A stretch of DNA of 25,528 bases from a virus, in the IMG/VR virus record IMGVR_UViG_3300024520_000457, positions 1 to 25,528 of that record. The stretch is one strand, 5' to 3'. The translations under genes and the position numbers were made by a program. Positions 22,881 through 25,528 of this stretch are shown piece after piece (position 1 is the stretch's first letter; the number at the start of each line of letters is the position of its first letter). The notes beneath the pieces were generated by a model. The model did not search any database. It worked only from the letters and a program-made list of their open reading frames with translations, and was not told the origin of the DNA.

Positions 22881-23228
22881 ATGGCACTAACGAAAGCCCA
22901 GACCGAGGTCTATAAACAGCTTGAAGAAAAGAGACATCCAGTCTTCACTCTGAAGCGAGCACATGGAAACATGAATACTGATTCTGATTTTGATCTCACC
23001 ATCAAAGGAGAGATTCTTTTGAATCGAGATCCTTTGAAAAACAAAGTCTTACTTAAAGTGAATGAAGTAAAATTGAATGAGGATTTTGACTTGGCAAATA
23101 TGAATGATGCTATTGCCAGATGTACGGAGATTTTTGCAATGAGCATGGTGACTGTAAAGGATTTAGTTGACAAAGCTAAGTTGGCTCTATCTCCAGAAGA
23201 CACTAAAACCCAGCCCGGAATACTTTAA
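22881..23228 (+). CDS. Hypothetical protein, 115 aa
   Basis: A 115-residue protein that I do not recognise. It starts MALTKAQTEVYKQLEEKRHP and has strands (FTLKRAHGNMNTD, DFDLTIKGEILLNRD) and helices (ANMNDAIARCTEIFAMSMVT). No motif or membrane segment is visible. The start is preceded by an A/T-rich leader (TTTTAAATAAATAATGAATT) without a Shine-Dalgarno. Near the end of the late operon, it may be a minor virion or regulatory protein. Confidence 0.6.
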   Translation: MALTKAQTEVYKQLEEKRHPVFTLKRAHGNMNTDSDFDLTIKGEILLNRDPLKNKVLLKVNEVKLNEDFDLANMNDAIARCTEIFAMSMVTVKDLVDKAKLALSPEDTKTQPGIL

Positions 23229-23258
23229 TTTTGTAAAACTTAAATTCATTTAATCATA

Positions 23259-23843
23259 ATGGAAAAGATAAAACAAGGACAAGTCCTCGCTTTGGATCAG
23301 GCGATGGCAGACTATAATAACTTTATCAAGAAGGATAAGGATGTTGCTGTCACAGAGGAAAGGATGATCAAGTTGAGTGGATCAGTCAAATATACAATCC
23401 TGTTTAATAGCAATAAGATTGTAAAGAAGGCTGAGGCCCTGCGAACGATAGCTAGTGATAAGTTCCGTTGGTTTGGTGGAGAAACAAAAGTGGATGATGC
23501 AACTGGATTTACTGTCATGCGTTTTGTGAAACCTGAGGAGGAGTCAGAAAAACCAAAGAAGCCTTCCAAAAAAGAAAAGGATAATACTTTAGGTGAGGAG
23601 TTGAAAAAGAAAGAGGATGAAGAGGAAGCTGCTAAGGTTTATTCCAAAGAAAAGAAAGAGGAGTATGAGAAATGGTCTGAGGAGTTTGCCGAAGAAGAGA
23701 TATCAGAAAAGATCGAACTCCGCACAATTAAACCAAATACTCAAGATATTCAACTACTTCCTGACTCCATGGTTTCCATATATATGGAGTTAGGGCTATT
23801 AGAAGAGCCAAAGGAGGAGGGTGAAAAGGGTAAGAAATCATAA
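23259..23843 (+). CDS. Hypothetical protein with a charged helical C-terminal half, 194 aa
   Basis: The 194-residue protein has a possibly globular N-terminal part (ALDQAMADYNNFIKKDK, KYTILFNSNKIVKKAEALRT, RWFGGETKVDD) and, from about residue 90, a highly charged region rich in Lys and Glu (KPKKPSKKEKDN, EELKKKEDEEEAAKVYSKEK), probably a flexible or coiled segment, ending IYMELGLLEEPKEEGEKGKK. No family is recognised. It is the last gene before the terminator, so the end of the late operon; the gap before it has TAATTTTG (23226-23233). Confidence 0.6.
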   Translation: MEKIKQGQVLALDQAMADYNNFIKKDKDVAVTEERMIKLSGSVKYTILFNSNKIVKKAEALRTIASDKFRWFGGETKVDDATGFTVMRFVKPEEESEKPKKPSKKEKDNTLGEELKKKEDEEEAAKVYSKEKKEEYEKWSEEFAEEEISEKIELRTIKPNTQDIQLLPDSMVSIYMELGLLEEPKEEGEKGKKS

Positions 23844-23858
23844 CTAGTCAATCAGATC

Positions 23859-23886
23859 AATAGGGCTATTTTGCGATAGCCCTATT
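23859..23886 (+). terminator. Hairpin terminator ending the late operon
   Basis: A perfect 11 bp stem, AATAGGGCTAT (23859-23869) and ATAGCCCTATT (23876-23886), with a 6-base loop TTTGCG. The T run is short (ATTTCAT), so it is weak by that measure, but the stem is the strongest inverted repeat near the end of the structural genes. It follows the last long gene by 15 bases. Confidence 0.7.
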
Positions 23887-24355
23887 TCATTGGAGGGAGT
23901 CACCCTGCATAATCCTATCAATCAAGGCATAAGTAGCTTAAACGAGCTTAAAATGAGTTTGAAAAATATTTTTGTTTTTAGGGTAAATTATTTAAAAAAA
24001 CACTTGTTATTTAAAAAAATAGGACTATCTTTATATTGTCATTGAGACACATATCCAAAGTTCTTTACTTACTGAAATTCAAATCCGACCGATAAAAAGG
24101 GAATAGGTTCCCTCCTGAGATTCGGAGATCATCTCTCTCAGCGACAGGAAAAAAGAAAGAAATCCGGCAGGAAAGTATTTTAGTTTGAGACTGATTTTTC
24201 CCAGAATAAAAAATTTGTTGAGAATAACAAAAGGAAAAATGAATATGGAAGGAATTAGTCCTTATATAGAGCGATGCTATCCATATTCGCAACCACAATT
24301 AAATTTTAAAATGATGAAAAATAAAAAACAAAAATCAACACTAAATATTAAGACG
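23887..24355 (+). other. Non-coding stretch between late genes and the small-gene array
   Basis: No gene is supported here apart from a possible upstream extension of the next gene. It contains a palindrome AAAAATATTTTT (23962-23973), a promoter candidate at 24004-24033, and in the likely transcript two hairpins: AGGGAA/TTCCCT (24098-24113, loop TAGG) and CTGAGA/TCTCAG (24115-24120 and 24136-24141) with an inner GAGATCATCTC palindrome. The first leader thus also seems structured, but I see no clear relation to the two 91-base repeats further right. Confidence 0.55.
24004..24033 (+). promoter_or_regulatory. Candidate Bacteroidota promoter for the small-gene array
   Basis: TTG (24004-24006), 19 bases, then TATCTTTA (24026-24033). 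This is one base off the TTG-N17-23-TAnnTTTG pattern of Bacteroidota main sigma promoters. It comes after the terminator and before the small genes, giving a transcript start near 24040 and a leader of about 270-320 bases. No other pair in the gap is as good. Confidence 0.45.
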
Positions 24356-24655
24356 ATGACAACACAAGAAATAAAAGTTCCTGATTCTGATTTTTATTCA
24401 TTTTCAGACGAAGACAAAAAAGTACATGAAGTTATTGGCTTGACTTGGAAGCATGAAGGTTCCGCAGGTCCATTATACGTAGTTTTTAAAGCTGAGGAAT
24501 ATGATTCCTTTTGGGAGCGCACAATACAAGTTGCTCGCAATTATCGTGATTCCGATCAAGAAAAACATGGTGGTGGTTTTTATGCTGAATGGTTTACTTT
24601 AGGACAAGCACATAAGATTGCCAAAAAATTAAACGTTGAAGTTGAAACGGTATGA
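24356..24655 (+). CDS. Small hypothetical protein, 99 aa
   Basis: I do not recognise this 99-residue protein. It starts MTTQEIKVPDSDFYSFSDED and has GLTWKHEGSAGPLYVVFKAE, FWERTIQVARNYRDSD and AEWFTLGQAHKIAKKLNVEV, looking like a small alpha/beta domain. I chose ATG 24356 because it follows AAATATTAAGACG, close to the AAATTTTAARACG leader before the genes at 24749 and 25085. An in-frame ATG at 24314 has an equally good leader (AAATTTTAAAATG), which would add 14 residues (MKNKKQKSTLNIKT). The frame stays open back to 24185 only because the leaders happen to lack stops. The stop overlaps the next start (ATGA). Confidence 0.6.
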   Translation: MTTQEIKVPDSDFYSFSDEDKKVHEVIGLTWKHEGSAGPLYVVFKAEEYDSFWERTIQVARNYRDSDQEKHGGGFYAEWFTLGQAHKIAKKLNVEVETV

Positions 24656-24744
24656 AACGATTACAAATCTTACTCGGAATACTTGTTGCACTATACATAG
24701 TGTCAACCCAATTTGAAAATATTATTTTAACCATTAAATTTTAA
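24652..24744 (+). CDS. 30-residue membrane microprotein
   Basis: Start ATG 24652 overlaps the previous TGA (ATGA), and the stop TAA (24742-24744) lies 4 bases before the next start. The 30 residues include one hydrophobic segment (LQILLGILVALYIVSTQF, about 4-21) after a basic start (MKR), then a short tail. Coupling on one side and close packing on the other suggest a real coding sequence; the length and single membrane segment are typical of phage microproteins. The end also supplies the A/T-rich leader of the next gene. Function unknown. Confidence 0.5.
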   Translation: MKRLQILLGILVALYIVSTQFENIILTIKF

Positions 24745-24748
24745 GACG

Positions 24749-24916
24749 ATGAAAACTATCAAATTAGATTTAACAGAAAAAGAAGCCAATGCTTTATTAC
24801 AAGCAGTAAGGTTTCTTGCTGATGATGCTCACGATAAAAATCAAAATACGAAAGAGGCTGTAATGGAGAACCTTGATCTAAAAATTTCAGGAGCGATTGA
24901 AAGAAAAATACGATAA
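24749..24916 (+). CDS. Small helical protein, 55 aa
   Basis: A 55-residue protein beginning MKTIKLDLTEKEANALLQAV and ending SGAIERKIR. The 'L-T-E-x-E-A-x-x-L-L' start is common in small Bacteroidota phage and plasmid proteins and also opens the gene at 25085 (LTEKELAVMKAF). It is predicted as two helices, with no membrane segment. The start is preceded by AAATTTTAAGACG, the leader shared by the array. A hairpin terminator follows 28 bases after the stop. Confidence 0.65.
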   Translation: MKTIKLDLTEKEANALLQAVRFLADDAHDKNQNTKEAVMENLDLKISGAIERKIR

Positions 24917-24944
24917 ATTTACGGCATTGAAAGATGTTAAGGAA

Positions 24945-24985
24945 AAGGAGGGTGAGTATTTGGCTACTCAATGCTCTCCTTTTTT
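24945..24985 (+). terminator. Hairpin terminator after the 55 aa gene
   Basis: Outer stem AAGGAG (24945-24950) and CTCCTT (24976-24981), inner stem TGAGTA (24953-24958) and TACTCA (24965-24970), followed by T to 24985. A good Rho-independent terminator, or an attenuator, just before the first copy of the 91-base repeat. Confidence 0.7.
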
Positions 24986-24989
24986 GATC

Positions 24990-25080
24990 TCCCTTGCCTC
25001 GGCGGGACTTGGTAATAAGCCAAGTCGGCGGTTCAATTCCTGCTTATAGGGACTAAATAAATTTTGAAACTAAATTTTAA
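24990..25080 (+). repeat. 91-base structured repeat, copy 1 (leader of the 25085 gene)
   Basis: Identical to 25438-25528 except C/T at 25000 and 25003. Possible folding: closing stem TCCCT (24990-24994) with AGGGA (25048-25052); a 7 bp stem GACTTGG (25006-25012) and CCAAGTC (25020-25026) with loop TAATAAG; the loop's ATAAG (25015-25019) pairs with CTTAT (25043-25047), a pseudoknot; and GGTTCAATTCC (25030-25040), which equals the tRNA T-arm/B-box consensus. An A/T-rich leader, AAATTTTGAAACTAAATTTTAA, then leads to ATG 25085. It is not a full tRNA (about 63 bases, no proper D-arm). Confidence 0.85.
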
Positions 25081-25084
25081 AACG

Positions 25085-25408
25085 ATGATAAATTTAACAG
25101 AAAAAGAATTAGCAGTGATGAAAGCATTTGCCGATAATGAATACACTGCAATGGAGGGAATGTACAATGATCCCAGAATTAAAAGCAGTCAATGGATGTT
25201 CACAATCAAAGACTATTCAGAATTGAGTGATAGTTCTTTTCCAGGTGTGGTTGGGTCTTTAGTTAAGAAAGGATATGTATTTACGGATACTGAAGGTGAT
25301 AAAAATATGGGAATGAAAGTACAAGATACTTGGACAATGGGAATGACTGATAAAGGATTTGATGCTTTACAAGAATCAGGCTTTGAAATTATAATCCAAA
25401 AAGATTAA
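25085..25408 (+). CDS. Probable winged-helix DNA-binding protein, 107 aa
   Basis: The 107-residue protein reads like a small winged helix-turn-helix domain: a first helix LTEKELAVMKAFADNEYTAM (4-23), then WMFTIKDYSELSDSSFPGVV and GSLVKKGYVFTD (the recognition helix and start of the wing, about 40-71), and a C-terminal TWTMGMTDKGFDALQESGF ('L-T-x-x-G-x-x-A-L' as in MarR/PadR-like domains). It could be a phage regulator. I chose ATG 25085 rather than the earlier ATG at 25064 because the latter lies inside the shared leader and would merely translate AAATTTTAAAACG. It is flanked by the two 91-base repeats. Confidence 0.65.
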   Translation: MINLTEKELAVMKAFADNEYTAMEGMYNDPRIKSSQWMFTIKDYSELSDSSFPGVVGSLVKKGYVFTDTEGDKNMGMKVQDTWTMGMTDKGFDALQESGFEIIIQKD

Positions 25409-25414
25409 AACTTC

Positions 25415-25434
25415 GGGAGTCTTAGTTGACTCCC
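25415..25434 (+). terminator. Hairpin after the winged-helix gene
   Basis: GGGAGTC (25415-25421) and GACTCCC (25428-25434) form a perfect 7 bp stem with loop TTAGTT. There is no T run after it (ACATCCC), so it may act as an RNA end or processing signal rather than a classical terminator. It takes the same place before repeat copy 2 as the terminator before copy 1. Confidence 0.55.
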
Positions 25435-25437
25435 ACA

Positions 25438-25528
25438 TCCCTTGCCTTGGTGGGACTTGGTAATAAGCCAAGTCGGCGGTTCAATTCCTGCTTATAGGGA
25501 CTAAATAAATTTTGAAACTAAATTTTAA
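25438..25528 (+). repeat. 91-base structured repeat, copy 2 (runs to the window end)
   Basis: Same sequence as 24990-25080 with T at 25448 and 25451 in place of C. Stem GACTTGG (25454-25460) and CCAAGTC (25468-25474) and the loop-to-CTTAT pseudoknot are retained; the two changes lie outside those helices. The copy ends at the window edge inside the A/T-rich leader, so another start codon is expected within a few bases downstream. The next cassette is not visible. Confidence 0.85.

Noticed and set aside
24185-24355. 156-codon form of the 24356 gene starting at 24185
   Set aside because: The extension only translates non-coding leader sequence (LNFKM and LNIKTM correspond to the A/T-rich start signals); starts at 24356 or 24314 have the shared leader.
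24990-25052. tRNA gene
   Set aside because: The T-arm consensus and a 7-base-loop stem are present, but the element is about 63 bases, has no D-arm, mismatched T-stem pairs and no T at the usual loop position 33. It is better called tRNA-like.
25064-25084. Upstream ATG at 25064 for the winged-helix gene
   Set aside because: It lies inside the repeated leader and would translate AAACTAAATTTTAAAACG; ATG 25085 matches the other array genes.
24990-25528. CRISPR array or integron attC sites
   Set aside because: Only two copies, 357 bases apart with a gene between them; no short spacers, and no RYYYAAC/GTTRRRY core or integrase gene in the window.

Overview
This window looks like part of the genome of a tailed, siphovirus-type phage or prophage. 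Every supported gene is on the + strand, packed with 1-25 base overlaps or short gaps, and the order (prohead protease/scaffold, decoration, major capsid, connectors, tail tube, chaperones, tape measure, tail hub/fibre) is that of a long-tailed phage. The host is probably a member of the Bacteroidota: the DNA is A/T-rich, many starts have A/T-rich leaders instead of a Shine-Dalgarno, several gaps contain TAnnTTTG (the -7 element of that phylum), and the tail hub and lysis proteins look like those of Bacteroidota phages. Three structural genes do have strong GGAGG-type ribosome sites. The host call is an inference. Terminase and portal genes are not in the window.

Layout. 1-1918: end of one LamG-like protein, a second complete LamG/concanavalin-type protein, and small unknown genes, including a 25 bp tandem duplication over a gene start. 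1923-3057: lysis block (membrane-anchored coiled-coil protein, zinc amidase endolysin, small membrane protein with an EF-hand-like loop). 3089-6882: head block (DUF2213-type protease/scaffold, decoration protein, major capsid protein, two paralogous lysine-tailed proteins). 6882-12352: eight translationally coupled carbohydrate genes (MptE/DUF115-like, GT-B-like, sugar N-formyltransferase, short DegT/DnrJ aminotransferase, sulfotransferase, two DxD glycosyltransferases, second sulfotransferase). 12358-13902: connectors, gp10-like neck protein and tail terminator. 13951-22845: tail tube, chaperone pair with a probable -1 frameshift, tape measure, 1470-residue hub/fibre with an S74 self-cleaving chaperone, and another fibre-like protein. 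22881-23843: two unknown genes, then a strong hairpin terminator.

23887-25528: a different kind of region. After a non-coding stretch with a plausible Bacteroidota promoter come very small genes (99, 30, 55 and 107 residues). The last is a probable winged-helix protein flanked by two 91-base direct repeats (89/91 identical). Each repeat follows a hairpin, can fold into a stem-loop with a loop-to-3' pseudoknot and a tRNA T-arm-like segment, and ends in the A/T-rich leader that precedes a start codon. It looks like an array of small gene cassettes, each with the same structured RNA leader; the window ends inside the second copy.

The two parts most worth a second look are the sugar/sulfation module inside the head operon, which suggests a sulfated or N-formylated glycan put on the virion or cell surface late in infection, and the repeated RNA leader at the right end.
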